Shown piece after piece: positions 24,017 through 35,639 of a DNA stretch of 64,000 bases. Each line of letters opens with the position of its first letter. The stretch's first letter is position 1. The stretch covers positions 1 through 64,000 of the forward strand of contig JAKOGH010000845.1 of the NCBI GenBank assembly GCA_024811115.1, in the 5' to 3' direction. Under the pieces are notes generated by a model. That model ran no database searches and was not told where the DNA came from. It worked only from the letters and a program-made list of their open reading frames with translations. The stretch comes from Terana coerulea. Taxonomy: Eukaryota > Basidiomycota > Agaricomycetes > Polyporales > Phanerochaetaceae. The position numbers and the translations under genes are program-made.

Positions 24017-24923
24017 TCAGAACGGCAGCTCATCATTAACGAACTCTATGTAAGTAGTACCGTCCGACACCGGCAGTGACAACTATTCATGTAGTGTTCG
24101 CCTCGATGCCAATCACCTTATTCACCGACTCTATGTTTGACGGCTTCGCATTCCTGATCCAGAACTGTGCTCTCCGAGAGTCGAGCTGGTCAATCTGGAA
24201 TGCGAGCATATTGTCCCACTCCTTTGCGAGGAACTGTGACCTTGCCTTGTCCATGCTCCGGAACGGCGCCAAGTCGCGGAAGGAGACCCACAACGTACGA
24301 AGATGCCCGTCGCATATGAGGTTCACTTGCAGCATGTGGTCATCCCTTGCGTCCGCAATCCAGTCTTGGACCTGACCCTCCGTCATCTCGAAGAAACGGA
24401 GGGTGTTGGCAAACTCGGTGCGCGACTGCACCCGACCGCCCCTCATCTGTCGGACGGATGAGCTACTTGCCACTGGTAGCCTTATGTCTGCGAGTACGGC
24501 GCACGTACGGTAAGATATCGTTCACGCTGGGCCGGCTTCAGCTCGGCGGCACTGGGCCTCGATGAAGAGCCTGATAAATAAGCGTATCCCAAACGTCAGA
24601 CCAAGTTTTACTGCCGCGACGAGCCTACTACGCGAAACGACACTCACACAGGCGTCGCCAACTTGTTGCGCGGATGGTTGGCTAAATCCATCGCCGCAAC
24701 CCCGTAGTCAAACAGGGTCTGCCGCCAGCACGAGAGCCATTTGGTGATCGTGCCAAGTTTACGAGGCTGCGCGAAACCACGCGTTATCCGCGATGAAATA
24801 GCATGATGAACATGAACTGCTTACTGGCATCGGCTACACTTCTTCAGTGTAGACTTTGAGAAATTCTGTGATGCAATAGTTGCATAGATCCACGGTACCG
24901 GTGTTTTTGTCGTCCGGAGGCAT
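24017..24923 (-). CDS. hypothetical protein, multi-exon
   Basis: A plausible model starts MPPDDKNTGTVDLCNYCITE (24923). It continues through TITKWLSCWRQTLFDYG and NKLATPVLFIEAQCRRAE, then ELKPAQRERYLT, and, after a 62-nt intron, a long exon (MRGGRVQSRTEFANTLRFF...WIRNAKPSNIESVNK). It ends near 24017 with IEFVNDELPF. One frame break lies near 24550, and the last intron would be unusually short (34 nt). Composition looks coding throughout. I do not recognise the family; the single CNYC pair is not enough to call a zinc finger. Confidence 0.4.
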
Positions 24924-25351
24924 CTTGATTGCTCCAGTTCAAGTCGCGCTTGAAGTTGCTTGAGAACATTGTGAGTGGCCACAGGCCACTCACGTACTTT
25001 GCGGCAATCAAACTTCTCTGTATCAAGATCAGTTCCATTATGCATGTTACATTGCAGCAGCAAGAGCAAAATGTTGACTGACAGAAGACTGCTCACTAGA
25101 ATGCCAAATACTTGTGTATTCAGCAGACACATTGTACTCACCATAGACTGGTATTGGGCTCATCACTGAGCTGTGAACAGAATAGAATAACACAAGCCAT
25201 TCAATCTCTCTCCAATCCTTGAGAATGACAGCAAGAACACAGCAATTCCAGAAGCTCAGTTTATATCTCAAATTCTTTTGCCCAGTGTGAGGATGCGCCA
25301 AATGGCACATCCGCAAACACAGAGTAAAAGAAGTAAGAGAGACAAAAATCC

Positions 25352-25539
25352 CCCGACGACACAAGCCGGTACTGCAGTGGCAAGGTCATCACGTCGCCCA
25401 AGTTGCAAGCAGAGCTCGGGGACAAGGGCGGCAAAAATTAGATAACCAAGAATGGAGGCGGTGCCTCCATAATAGTGGTTAAACTATTAAGAACAGATAC
25501 TACACTTGATCTAAGCCAAAAGGCCAGAGTGGTAAGGAT
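25352..25539 (-). ncRNA. U2: U2 spliceosomal snRNA
   Basis: The minus strand carries the conserved U2 5' half: CTCTGGCCTTTTGGCTTAGA, then TCAAGTGTAGTATCTGTTC. GTAGTA (complement at 25498-25503) is the element that pairs with the intron branch site. A stem-loop IIa/b region follows (TGGAGGCACCGCCTCCA), then an Sm site AATTTTTG (25432-25439) and a 3' stem whose loop contains ACTGCAGTACCGG, like the U2B''/U2A' binding loop. The 5' end is placed from the TATA box 25 bases upstream and from length; the ends are accurate to a few bases. It is the only RNA gene I can support. Confidence 0.93.
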
Positions 25540-25561
25540 TCACAATGGGCGCGGCGTGGAC

Positions 25562-25567
25562 TATATA
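25562..25567 (-). promoter_or_regulatory. TATA box of U2 snRNA gene
   Basis: TATATA (palindromic) is centred about 25 bases upstream of the inferred U2 5' end. The spacing fits RNA polymerase II initiation. No other upstream snRNA element is recognised. Confidence 0.6.
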
Positions 25568-26305
25568 GTGGCGGCGTTGATGCGCACGGACCACGCGGCG
25601 CCTATCAGCTCGACGACGGACGAGGCGCGGCGCTAGCGGCCGGCGGGCAGCGCGGGCGGATTCGAACTTGGTCTGAACGACGATGAACGAGTCTCCTAGA
25701 GGCAGTACCGAGGCACAATTCAAAGAATTTATGTTCGGAGACTAACTTTCCGTGAATGGGTATGCCAAACCGGTTCGCGAACCCTTCCAGCGCTAAAAGT
25801 ACTGTACTCATCCTTTCCACGTCGTCCCAGAACTCTCATATCCCTCATCGGATGTTGCAGAGCTAAGGTGTCTACCAAATGGGTATATGCCACCTATAGC
25901 CGAAGATATGCTCCTCATCAATCTTCGCATGTTTATCAGCACAGCCTACACATTGCACGCGACTCGAGTCCGGTTACACCGCTTCACGAAGTGGAAATAA
26001 ATATGAGCGATCTCAGGTGAGTAACCTTGAAGCTTTAGCGAATTTGTAGATGCTCATAGCACTGTAGCGAAATGTTTCCTGGTTATGTGGATTTGAGTAC
26101 AAATATTGAGGCAGCGGCCGGCGTCGCCTTCGTCTTTCTCTACTTGACTCTGGGGATGCACCTGCTATCTTGGCCGCACGTCATACTCGATTATGGCCTA
26201 CCTCCGCCCGAGCGCAGAGGTTATAAGCTCTACATATACCCTGCGTAACGAGTTGGCCAAGGCCCTACTCATCCCATCTTCCCCGTCGCCCACCGTCCAC
26301 GAGCC
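25568..26305. other. intergenic, nothing recognised
   Basis: This holds the promoter side of U2 (-) and of the first split-barrel gene (+). No gene or repeat is seen. A tRNA B-box look-alike at 25662-25672 does not fold as a T-arm. Confidence 0.4.
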
Positions 26306-27382
26306 ATGGGTGAATTTTATGACGAGATCCCCGATGACGAAAAGCTGATCGAGTGGATGAAGAATCAGAAGATCTTTCCATGTTGCGTCTGCTCCTCTCA
26401 ACGGTACGGCTTCACAATTCCAGCGACTAAAGTTGTGTAATTCATAATCCGCCCGGTCGCAGGCGGACATGTGAACGTCTCTCCACGAGGCCAGCCGAGC
26501 TTCAAGCTCGTCAGCCGGAAAGCATGCTGGTTCTTAGATCTCTCTGGCTCAGGTTCGAGCTGCCCTCTGTCTTTGATCGACTCGCACTTATATTTTACTG
26601 CAGGGAACGAAACAATATCCCACCTGTACGAGCCAGGAAATGGCCGGATTACAATCATGTTCCAAGCATTTGAGGGCCCTCCGCGAATTGTGAGGCTTTA
26701 TGGGAAAGGTGCGTTATTTTCGATACCAAAGATGTATTCTCTCTAACTGACTGATATGGACATGCAGGGAAGGTGTACGAACACGGCACACCCGAGTTCG
26801 ACAAGTTCTTCGAGCCCTCAGACGGACTCCGATCCGCTCGACTTCCCCACTCCCGAGATCCTCCCTGGTGCACGCGCCGTCATCTGGATCGACATCACCA
26901 GGGTCGGCACCGCCTGTGGCTTCTCCGTGCCTTTCATGAAGTTCGAGTCGCACCGTGCGTGGCCTATCGTCTTCCCGCTATTCCCGGCGCGGTACTGAGT
27001 AATCGCTGTGACAGGTGACCAGCTGAATCAAGTCGCGGCGCGGATGGAGGCACGCGACGTCGCCGCCGAGGACCCGTACATCCTACACTGGGAGAAGGGC
27101 CTCAAGGCGTACTGGGTGAAGATCAACACCTGGTCCATCGACGGCCTCCCTGGGATGAAGCAGGTCCTCCCGCGGATCAACACGGAGGGCATCCGCGAGG
27201 CAATGGAAGAGCACGGGATCAAGCTGGGAAAGCAGATGCAGGGGCAGGCGACGAAGGTTCAGGAGCTGACGAATGTGCTGATTGGGTGGGTGCTGGGCAT
27301 GCTGGTGATGTGGGTGCTGCAGCGACGGCTGGCCGCGGGAGGTCCTGTGCTGTGCGTGGGGGAGTCCTGCGTGCATGTGTGA
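26306..27382 (+). CDS. FMN-binding split-barrel protein, copy 1 (frame-broken)
   Basis: Pyridoxamine-phosphate-oxidase-like family, predicted to bind FMN or F420-like cofactors. It starts MGEFYDEIPDDEKLIEWM. Later exons carry GHVNVSPRGQPSFKLV, WFLDLSGSG, GNETISHLYEPGNGRITIMF, EGPPRIVRLYGKG, HGTPEFDKFF and CGFSVPFMKFESHR. The last exon ends in a predicted membrane anchor (VLIGWVLGMLVMWVL). Introns match those of copy 2, plus one extra at about 26951-27014. Two one-base shifts break it: an extra C at TTTCCATG (about 26375) and one near 26830, after EPSDG. Copy 2 is intact over the same parts, so this copy may be decaying or misassembled. Confidence 0.7.
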
Positions 27383-27703
27383 ATACGATTCTGTCTCAAT
27401 CTGCTTTTTGTCTGCTGGAATGCGTTCGTTGAGCAAGAGGCGTGTCAGCCTGCGCCTTCGCGTGCCTTGGGCGCGCCGTGACTTCGTCAGCCACAATCTT
27501 CTTCTGTTTTGACGCTCGCTCGGCTACCCCGTCTATAGCCATCTACGGAGGAGTCTTATCAAGGCATGGGTTCCATCGGATGTATTGCGGTGCACGCAGG
27601 ACCGCGGCTTACAAGTAGCTTGTAGTGCGGGCGAACGCGCCCTCGTTGCTTTTGCTCCTGACGGCGACGTCCTGGTCCGCTTCAACCTCCGCACTCCGTA
27701 ACG

Positions 27704-28799
27704 ATGGTGCAGTTCTACGACGAGATCTCGCCGGACAACAAACAGCTTGTTGAGTGGATCAAGGATCAGCAACTTTTTCATGTCGCGACGGCGCCGCTGA
27801 ACGGTATGTACAAAGCTATGCTGCGAGCTCACAGCTGGGATAGTACTACCCCGGGCCTTTTATCGTTTGAGTGTAACTGATTCCTGAGAATCTGATCTGT
27901 TTGCATTGTAGGCGGTCATGTAAACGTCTCGCCCAAGGGCATGCGGACGTTCAAGCTGGTTAACAGCAAGGCGTGCTGGTACCTCGACCTCACGGGCTCA
28001 GGTGCGTGCTGGCCATCTTACACTCCAGTGATCTAAACACTAACTGGCATTACATTATGTGCAGGGAACGAGACCATCTCGCACATGTACGAGCCTGGCA
28101 ATGCTCGTCTGACGATCATGTTTGAGGCCTTCGAGGGGCCCCCTCAGATCCTGAGGATCTTCGGCAAAGGTCAGTTTCCAGCCCGCATAACCTCCAAATA
28201 CGCCGCTCACCGCACGCCCCACGCTCGCAGGCCGCATCATCGAGCGCGGCACGCCCGAGTTCGACGCGCTCATGGCGTCGGACCCCGACCCGCTGGACAA
28301 CCCGTTCGGGTCCGCGACGCCGGAAATACAGCCCGGCGCGCGCGCGATCGTCTGGTGCGACATCGAGAAGATCGGCACCTCCTGCGGCTGGTCCGTGCCG
28401 TTCATGAAGTTCGAGGGCCACCGCACGAACATCATCTGCGACTGGGCGGGCAAGCTCGAGCGGCAGGACGAGAAGGCAGGCGACGGCGTCGACCCGTACA
28501 CGCTCAAGAAGGGCCTGCGCCGCTACTGGCTCGAGTACAACTCCTGGTCGATCGACGGCCTGCCGGGCTTCAAGGAGGCCATGGCGCACCTGCCCACGGC
28601 GGAGAACATCCCGCTCAAGATCATGAAGGAGGTCGGCCTCCACCCGGAGGAGGGCGGTAAACCCGCTGCGCGAGGGTCTGCAGACCGGTCTGTCGTCGTC
28701 ACCCTTGCGCTCGGTGTCCTCATCGGCTTCTTACTATCCTCTGCACTAAACGGTGAAATCTCGTCCGTCGCCGGCAAACTTCTCGCACGCGCGCATTGA
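27704..28799 (+). CDS. FMN-binding split-barrel protein, copy 2 (intact, membrane anchored)
   Basis: Exons 27704-27803, 27912-28001, 28065-28169 and 28231-28799 join in frame to 287 residues. The split-barrel core reads HVATAPLNGGHVNVSPKG, ACWYLDLTGSGNETISH, NARLTIMFEAFEGPP and GTSCGWSVPFMKFEGHR, the hallmark sequence of fungal pyridoxamine 5'-phosphate oxidase-like proteins. A helical segment (KGLRRYWLEYNSWSIDGLPG) follows, and the C-terminus has one hydrophobic helix (VVVTLALGVLIGFLLSSAL). That suggests tail anchoring with the domain in the cytosol; the substrate is unknown. G+C rises sharply in the last exon. Confidence 0.85.
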
Positions 28800-29099
28800 T
28801 TACACGAGCACATGTATTGCACACCGCTTCCGGGCCAATGTACACCAGTCGTTTATTTGTAGTATGTACTGTACTGTGATTACAATCCGAGGGACCGTTC
28901 CCAAAGAACCTACGGAGGCGTCCTAGATAGTGTCATATGAGGAAGCGAACTTTCAAGGAACAAGTATATCGAGCGAGCGGAAGGGATCAACACCAGAGAG
29001 GCCAAGTATACTACGTCTACAGACAACCATATATATGATAGAGCATGGATTAAGAGGTACACCCACTGGTACGGAAAGCATAAAGAAGGATTCAAGTCT
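28800..29099. other. convergent 3' region
   Basis: Shared 3' side of the split-barrel copy 2 (+) and the Mga2-like gene (-). It is A+T richer than the exons, with no gene. Confidence 0.5.
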
Positions 29100-32000
29100 C
29101 TAAGCCTGAATCGGAAGGCCTGCCTTGAGACTCAGGACGGCTCTGAACGCGCCGAACCCGACCCGCATAGAGTGAAGCATGGCCCAGATCAAGCCAACTG
29201 GGAGCATTTGTCAAATATGCACAACATTAGCGAGATAAACGTCAGACTCACCCAAAAGAATCGGAATCCAGAATAGGATGAGCATGCGGTCATGCTTCTT
29301 CTGTTGTTGCTGGCGCGCCTGCTTCTTCGCCGGCCGGTAGCCATACGATTGCACCTCTTGCTCAGGCACGGTGACCGGTTCATGTACAACGCGCCTGACG
29401 GGGGCGGTCACGGCAGCGGGCGTGACTTGGGATGTCGACGCCTCTATGGGGCCCGCTTTGGGCTTCTCGACCTCGACTTCGCCTGTCGATCGCGGGGTGT
29501 ACGCCGGGGAGCCTCCTCCGTCGGCCGCGCACTCTGTGCCCATCGCTCCCACATCGCTTTCCACTCCTGGGCCGTCGGGATGCCCATGCCCAGCCACGGC
29601 TGCGTCCTGCCCGCCCGATCGCCCTCGCCGTCCGACTGGCCGGGCTCGCCCCGGCGGTCGCCCCATGGCAACGTGGGCATGGGCACGAAGATGGGGAACG
29701 CCGCGGGCATCTGGGGAGCGCGCCCCAGGCGGGCATGTTGGGCAGGTGGCGCGGGAACTGCGGCATCATGCCCTGGGGATGCTGGAACTGCGCGAGCGTG
29801 CGCTGGAACATCTCCATGATCGACGCGGCCATCTGCTTTTCGTCGACGATGCCTGCCTCCGCTTCCTTGGCCTTCTTGCTCGCAGACGCGCGTGGTGAGG
29901 GCTTCTCGTCGTCAGAAGATAGTGGTGCCGCGACCTTAGGTGCGGGTCTTTGCGACGGCTTGTCCCTAAGCTTGCGGTCTGACCGTCGGCGCCGGAGTGA
30001 CCGCACAAGAGGAGGAGGGGTTTCGCGTTCTGACTCGACCTCCTCGATGTCACCCCAAGCAGCCTCCTCATCGCCGTCTTCAGACCAGGCGACGTCGCTT
30101 TCGTCGGCATCAGGGTCCTCGATGAAGAGGTCTTCGAATAACCCAGCAGGGGCAATCTCCGCGGCGGTCTTGCCGAGGGCATTGACGATGTCAAGAGCGG
30201 CGCCGGCCTCAACGAGCAGACGTGCGCATGTAGCGTCGTTCTTGAGCGCGGCGAAGTGAAGCGCGGTGTATCCGTTCCTGTCGCGAGCATCCACATCGAT
30301 GTCGTGCTCGAGTAGGAACTGTACAAGCTTGCTGAGGCCCGAGAACGCCGCGAGGTGCAGCAAAGTCTGGCCGCTTGGCGGTGGTATGGGAGATAATGGA
30401 CTCAACAGAGCGTGTCGGCACAGGCAACGGCGTGTCGAGGACAGTCAGGAAGTTAAGCATGAGCTTCTCGAAGTCGCCGTCGGCACCGGGACGTGAGCGC
30501 AGAAGACGAACGAAGTCGGTAGAGAACCTCGACGAAGTCGACGCCTGCACGGCACCGCCAGGGAGTGAGCCATGGTGCTGCCCATATTATCGGGGCCGGT
30601 GGTGTTGACGATACGCATAGCTACATCCCGTGCATCTTCAATTTTTCCGGTCATCTTGAGTCCAACAACCTGCAGAGCAAGTTCCATACTACAACGATGT
30701 TAGCCATGAAGAACAAATAGCAAGCAGTATGCACTCACAGAGCTCTGTCGGTCTCGTCGGTGTAGTGGAACAGTGCGGGCGGGGATCCGTCCTCCTCCTT
30801 CTGAATACCGTCGAACCAGACTGCAACGACACCAGAAGAAGCACTGGGGGTAGTAAGCAAACGAGTGTATTGTCGCTCCAGCGCTGGGTGGAAGTCGAGC
30901 ATGCATCCCCAAAGATGCAGTTGAGCGGCATGTTGGGGTGAAAGTTCGCGCCCAAAACGGTAATTTCGATGCCGCCGTAAGTTGGGCCCTGTGCGGGAAT
31001 CAGCCTGTGAATCTTGGGGGTCGGCAGGGACGGGATGGGCGGCGGCGGCGGCTCGGCGTTGAAGAGATACTGTAAGGATTGTGTGATGTCAAGCGACTGT
31101 GGGGCAGGCATGGCCATAAGTTCCGGAGAGTGGATAGAGGAGGGCATAACGGGTGAGAGAAAGCTGCTTTGTGACATGACGTCCATGGACATCTCAGCGG
31201 AATGGATTTGGTTAACATCAGGCATAAAAATGTCGTTCAGCGAGCTAGATTCGTCCGCGACGATTGGCGGTGCAATGGTGGATAGTACATTGGCGACGGC
31301 GTCTGCGATGGCCCCATTGTCGCTGTAGTCTGGCGTAACTGGCTCGAGCTTCTGGCTCTGCTCAGGAGAGCTGCCTGCAGGGCTCAAAGCTGGGGTCGAG
31401 GGCCGAGTGACAAAGGTGGAATGTACTGAAGAGTGGAGACTGCCAATGCTCGTCTTGCGTGACAACTTGCCGGTGCGCCTGCCGTCATATGGCTTCGTCC
31501 TTTTCTTGGCGGTACGGTCCAGCCCGGGATCTGTTCGTCCCTTGCGTTTGTTCACAAGTGAGGCGCTGGCATCCCCAAGGGGTCGGAATGCCCACTCCGC
31601 GTCAGGGGTAGCCTCGCTGCTGGCAGCCGCCTTATTGACACCGGTGCTCTTGTGATCGTCCGTTATCATGATAGGTCGAGTCATTCCAGAACCGACAACC
31701 CGCCCAGTGTGATCGAACATTGAGAAATGGACGTGAAATCCCGTCTTCTCGCGATGGTGCCGGCAGTAACAGGTTATGCGGAGGGGAAGGACGACCGTTC
31801 CTGAAGAGAAGTCGAGCACCTCGGGGCAGTTGAACTGAATGAGCTTCGTGGAGTCTTCATGCTTGCCACAACCGGGAATGAAGGGGGCTCGTCGTTGCTC
31901 TCGTCGTCTGACCGCGCTGGCCGGATACGTGCTGCGAGCTTACGTTCGACCCGCTTGGCCTCTCGAGCTTGACAGCTTGAGCAACAAGTAACTTTCGTGT

Positions 32001-32851
32001 GTGGTGGAGAAGCGCAAGTAACTTCAGTAGTCAAATGGAGGGTATCCTCGGGTATCGCATCTGCCACTGGTTATAGCGGACGCGAATGGGTAAAACAGGG
32101 TCACACTCACCAATCTTTCCCTCTTTCCGTGTCCTTCTCTTCGTACTAGTTCCCTTTGGCAATCGAAGCCATTTCCAACTACCAACGCGATCATATTTGA
32201 GTGGCTCCCCCGATGAAGCACTGGCGTGAGCAAGATCCACGGTCACGCGAACTTGCGTCTCAACGCGAGACTTCGTACCGCCTTCCGGGATGGACGGGAA
32301 CATGATGGGGAGACTATGCAGCCAATGTCAGTAAGGCAGAGGACATAGTGACGTCGAACTTGTACTTTGTACATGACTCTTTCGGTGGGTATACGACCGA
32401 CTGAAGCGCAGCTGGAGGTGGTTGGGGCCGGATCTGAGACGGAGGTGGTGGAACAGGCTTCGTTGACGATATGGACGATGTTGAACCCCGGAACCGAAAC
32501 CCGAGACTGCCGGAGGATACGAATATGCCCGAAAGGTAGTGTAACCTTCGTTGGATGGAGGAGAGCTGCAGAACATACAACTCATCAGTGTCCTTCCACT
32601 GACGGATTCATTACTCCTTACTCGTCGTATGCACCGTCCTGTATCAAATCCTGCAATTCCAGGGCCTGGGTTCTGCCCTCCTTATCGGCGGCCTCGAAGT
32701 GTTCATCGGGGAGGAGGAAGCCGTCCTGCGACAGCGAGTGACACCAAGCGTTGACGACCTCTTGAGTTATCGCCGGGTCGAGGTTGTCTGAGCCCTCCGG
32801 CGTGGAAGGCGACGGAGAGCGTGAGCACGCTGTAGTTGAGGATGAGGACAT
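29100..32851 (-). CDS. MGA2: Mga2/Spt23-like membrane-tethered transcription factor
   Basis: In yeast, Mga2/Spt23 sit in the ER membrane, sense lipid saturation, and are released by Rsp5 and the proteasome to activate the fatty-acid desaturase gene OLE1. Here, in order: N-terminus MSSSSTTACSRSPSPSTPEG; conserved IMFPSIPEGGTKSRVETQVR; ITCYCRHHREKTGFHVHFS; a serine-rich linker; IPT/TIG domain (PKIHRLIPAQGPTYGGIEIT); ankyrin repeats (GQTLLHLAAFSGL, GYTALHFAALKND); acidic linker; and a C-terminal membrane helix (MLILFWIPILLVGLIWAM) ending AGLPIQA. The frame is interrupted by about eight single-base losses, mostly in homopolymers (for example 32486-32489, 31872, 30846-30850, 30561-30563, 29713-29716, 29506-29509). 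Conserved sequence resumes after each, so I regard the gene as intact. Confidence 0.88.
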
Positions 32852-33174
32852 GGAGGTTGGGAGAGAAAGCGAATGCTATCGTGAGGAAATACGGACAGTA
32901 CCTATTTCGCCTAAACGCCAGTTTACATCTGCCGCCAACTTGCCGCCAACCGGCCGATCCCGGCACTTCACTAAATTGAATGAAGCTTCCCGGCCGGCGT
33001 CGCCACCGTCAGATTCAATTTGATAGGTGGGTCCGGAGCAGCCTCCCATATTTGGGACATTCATCCGGACCCACTCCTCCGGACTCCCGCCACGCGTTGA
33101 GTGCAGCGTCGCGTTGGGCCACTGCCTGGCCTATCCTCCTCCCACTCACTCACACAATACCCACACGCTAAAAC
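32852..33174. other. bidirectional promoter MGA2/NUP2
   Basis: A 323-base region separates the start codons of the Mga2-like gene (-) and the nucleoporin (+). No TATA box is evident. A pyrimidine-rich tract (CCTCCTCCCACTCACTCAC, about 33136-33154) precedes the nucleoporin start. Confidence 0.5.
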
Positions 33175-35420
33175 ATGAAACGGGAAGCCGAGAAGCAACT
33201 TGCGAAGGACGACGCCGACGAGGATGACGAGGTTCGTGGGTACACACAGTTCTCGACATAACCGAACTAACACTAGACTCAGGAAGTCTCGGAGCCTGGC
33301 CAAGGTTTCAAGAAGGCGGGGGACGCTGTCCTTGCTACACGAAAGTACGCGACATTGACGTTGTTGAAGCCAACGGACCCGCTAACCAGACCATAGAATA
33401 CGAGCTTTACCCAAACGTTCGGTGGCCGGCTCAGCGTCGGTCACGCCGACACCAGAAGTGAGCCTCTTGGTGGATCTGTTGCCTTCATGAACGCTCACAT
33501 AAAACTCTGATGTAGCCTTCATCAGCATCTGCAGCATCGCCTGCACCGAAGTTTACTGGTTTTGGGGGCTTCGGTGGTTTCGGCGCGTCAACTACTGGCA
33601 CCTCTCCCTTCTCATTTACCACTCCTGCTCCCGCGAAGCCCGCTGCACCTGCACCTGCAACAGCCAGTGCATTATCGTTTGCATCATCGCCTGCAGCAGC
33701 AGCTAGCTCTTCGATACCTGCCGCGCCACCCGCCATCTCAGCGAATGCCTCAAATGCCGCGAAGACGTTCGCTTCATTCCTGGGTACCCCAGCGGATTCC
33801 TCGAAGCTCACGAACGGAGTTCACGCGCAAAATGGTGCAACTGCTGAGGATGAGAAGGTGAAGGCAGGAGACAACGTACTATCGCGCTCTGCGCGGCCTT
33901 AACGTCTCGTTCGTGAGTGCAATCACGAAAGCAGTCGATGCCGACCCCTTCTTGGACCTTGCGACAGTCCTGGAACAATACAAGACCATGCGATCGAATG
34001 CGAAGCAAGACTACGACGAAAGTATCAAGAAGGTCTCGCCACCAACGACTTTTGCTGCTGCATCATTCAGCGGTGCCTCGCCGTTCTCACTCGGGTCGTC
34101 CAAACTAGCCACCACCGCCCCTGCACCACCTGCAAACCCTTTGAGCTTTGGATCGAAGCCAGCTGCAGCGCCGGAAGCAAGGTCGTCGCCCGCCATGCCG
34201 GCACCACCGATAGCCTTTGCTGGCTTCACCCCGGCAGCACCATCCGCATTCGGCGGCACTATCGGTGGCAGAGGCTTCAAGTCACAGACCGACTCCAGTA
34301 AATCAAACCCCTTCACATTTGGCCAGCCACCATTAGCAGATACTAGTTCATCTGCACCTGAGGCACCAAAGTCCGCATTCCTATTCCCACCCGTCTCATC
34401 CTCATCCTCATCTAAAAGTCCCTTCTCATTTTCTTCGTCAACAGAGGCAGACAAGTCCTCTTCATCACCTAGCCCAGCCTTCCCTTCGACCGCGCCGTCA
34501 ATATTCTCCAACAACCTGTTTGGCGCATCCACCGAGAAGAAGAGGACTCGGCCAACACGTCTGCCTCGTCCTCCGCAAGCAATCCGTTCGGTGGCGCAAG
34601 CATATTCGGCGGCGCAGACAAGCCCGCGACGTCCACGCCCACCAAGTCCGCGTTCACCTTCGGCGGCGCATCCGCGCCGAAGGGCTCGCCGTTCGGGTTC
34701 GGCGCGGGCGCAGGCACGCTGGGCAACCCCGTCGGGTTCGGGTTCGGCAGCCCGCCCAAGACGCCGGACGGCACGAGGCCCGAGCCCGCCGCGTCGTCTT
34801 CGCGCTTTGCGGGCTTCTCGTTCGCACCCAAGGCGGCAGAGGCAGGCGAAGCGAGCGGCGAAGGTGAGGCGTCGTCGGGCGCCGGCACACCGGCGCCGGA
34901 GGAGAGCGTGCCGACGCTGGGCGGGCCGTCGCAGCACGATGCGGAAGGCGAGGGCGAGGAGGACGAGGAGACGAAGTATGAGGTGCGCACGAAGGTGTAC
35001 CGGCTCATGGAGAAGAAGGAGGGGGCTAAGGAGTGGACTGATGTTGGCATCGGTGGGTTTGACTGTAGTGCATCGTAGGAAACCTCGTGCTCACCGCTTC
35101 CTTACAGGCATGTTGCGCATAAAAGCGCACAATGAGACTGGCTCGCGTCGGCTGTTGCTGCGAAACAGTAGTACAGGGAAAATTACGATAGTCAGTTAAT
35201 CCTTCACTCGCTAGTAATACCAGCTGACGGAATATTGCAGAATTTCAACGTCCACAGCGGCCTGAATCCGAGCGTAGCGAAGAACGTCGTGTCGTTGATG
35301 GGCCACGACGAGGGAGCATCGGTACCGTACAAGTTGAGAGTGAAGACGGGCGAAGCCGCAGATGCGCTGAAACAGGCCCTGGACAGAGAAGTCGAGTTCG
35401 TCAAGTCCAAGTCTGACTGA
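33175..35420 (+). CDS. NUP2: Nup2/Nup50-like FG nucleoporin with Ran-binding domain
   Basis: Mobile nucleoporin that assists importin release at the nuclear pore. It begins MKREAEKQLAKDDADEDDE with the NUP50-type motif GQGFKKAGDAVLATRKIRAL (about residues 26-45). FG-type repeats follow (FGGFGGFGAST, SPFSF, PLSFGSK, FTFGQPP, IFGGADK, FGFGAGAG). The C-terminal RanBP1-like domain reads KYEVRTKVYRLME, IGMLRIKAHNETGSRRLLLR and NFNVHSGLNPSVAKN. At least five introns are visible. Two frame breaks occur: near 33867 (GCAGGAG, one base extra) and near 34530 (ACCGAGAAGAAG, one G short). Both sides of each are conserved. Confidence 0.88.
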
Positions 35421-35639
35421 GCTTGTAGATACTTTACGTTAGTTTGCTCTCGATACTCCTGCTGTCTAATATATCATCGCTGTTCGTCTGTTATGCTCAC
35501 ATTCAGTGTGTATGTGTATCATTGTCACGGCAAACCGCATGCACTCGACAAAGCAAAGGTACTCAAAATAAGTTATTGGTTTCCAATACACATGAATGAG
35601 AGCAATACACGCAGTTCAACAACTTCACCGTTTTGATTC

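Noticed and set aside
25650..25680. tRNA B-box look-alike (GTTCGAATCC on the minus strand)
   Set aside because: The flanking bases do not form a T-stem, and no acceptor or anticodon arm can be drawn.
29432..30259. 275-codon plus-strand open frame
   Set aside because: Antisense to the ankyrin and acidic region of the Mga2-like gene; its composition mirrors that gene and it has no domain.
34011..34937. 308-codon minus-strand open frame
   Set aside because: Antisense shadow of the FG-repeat region of the nucleoporin, whose frame, introns and Ran-binding domain are clear.
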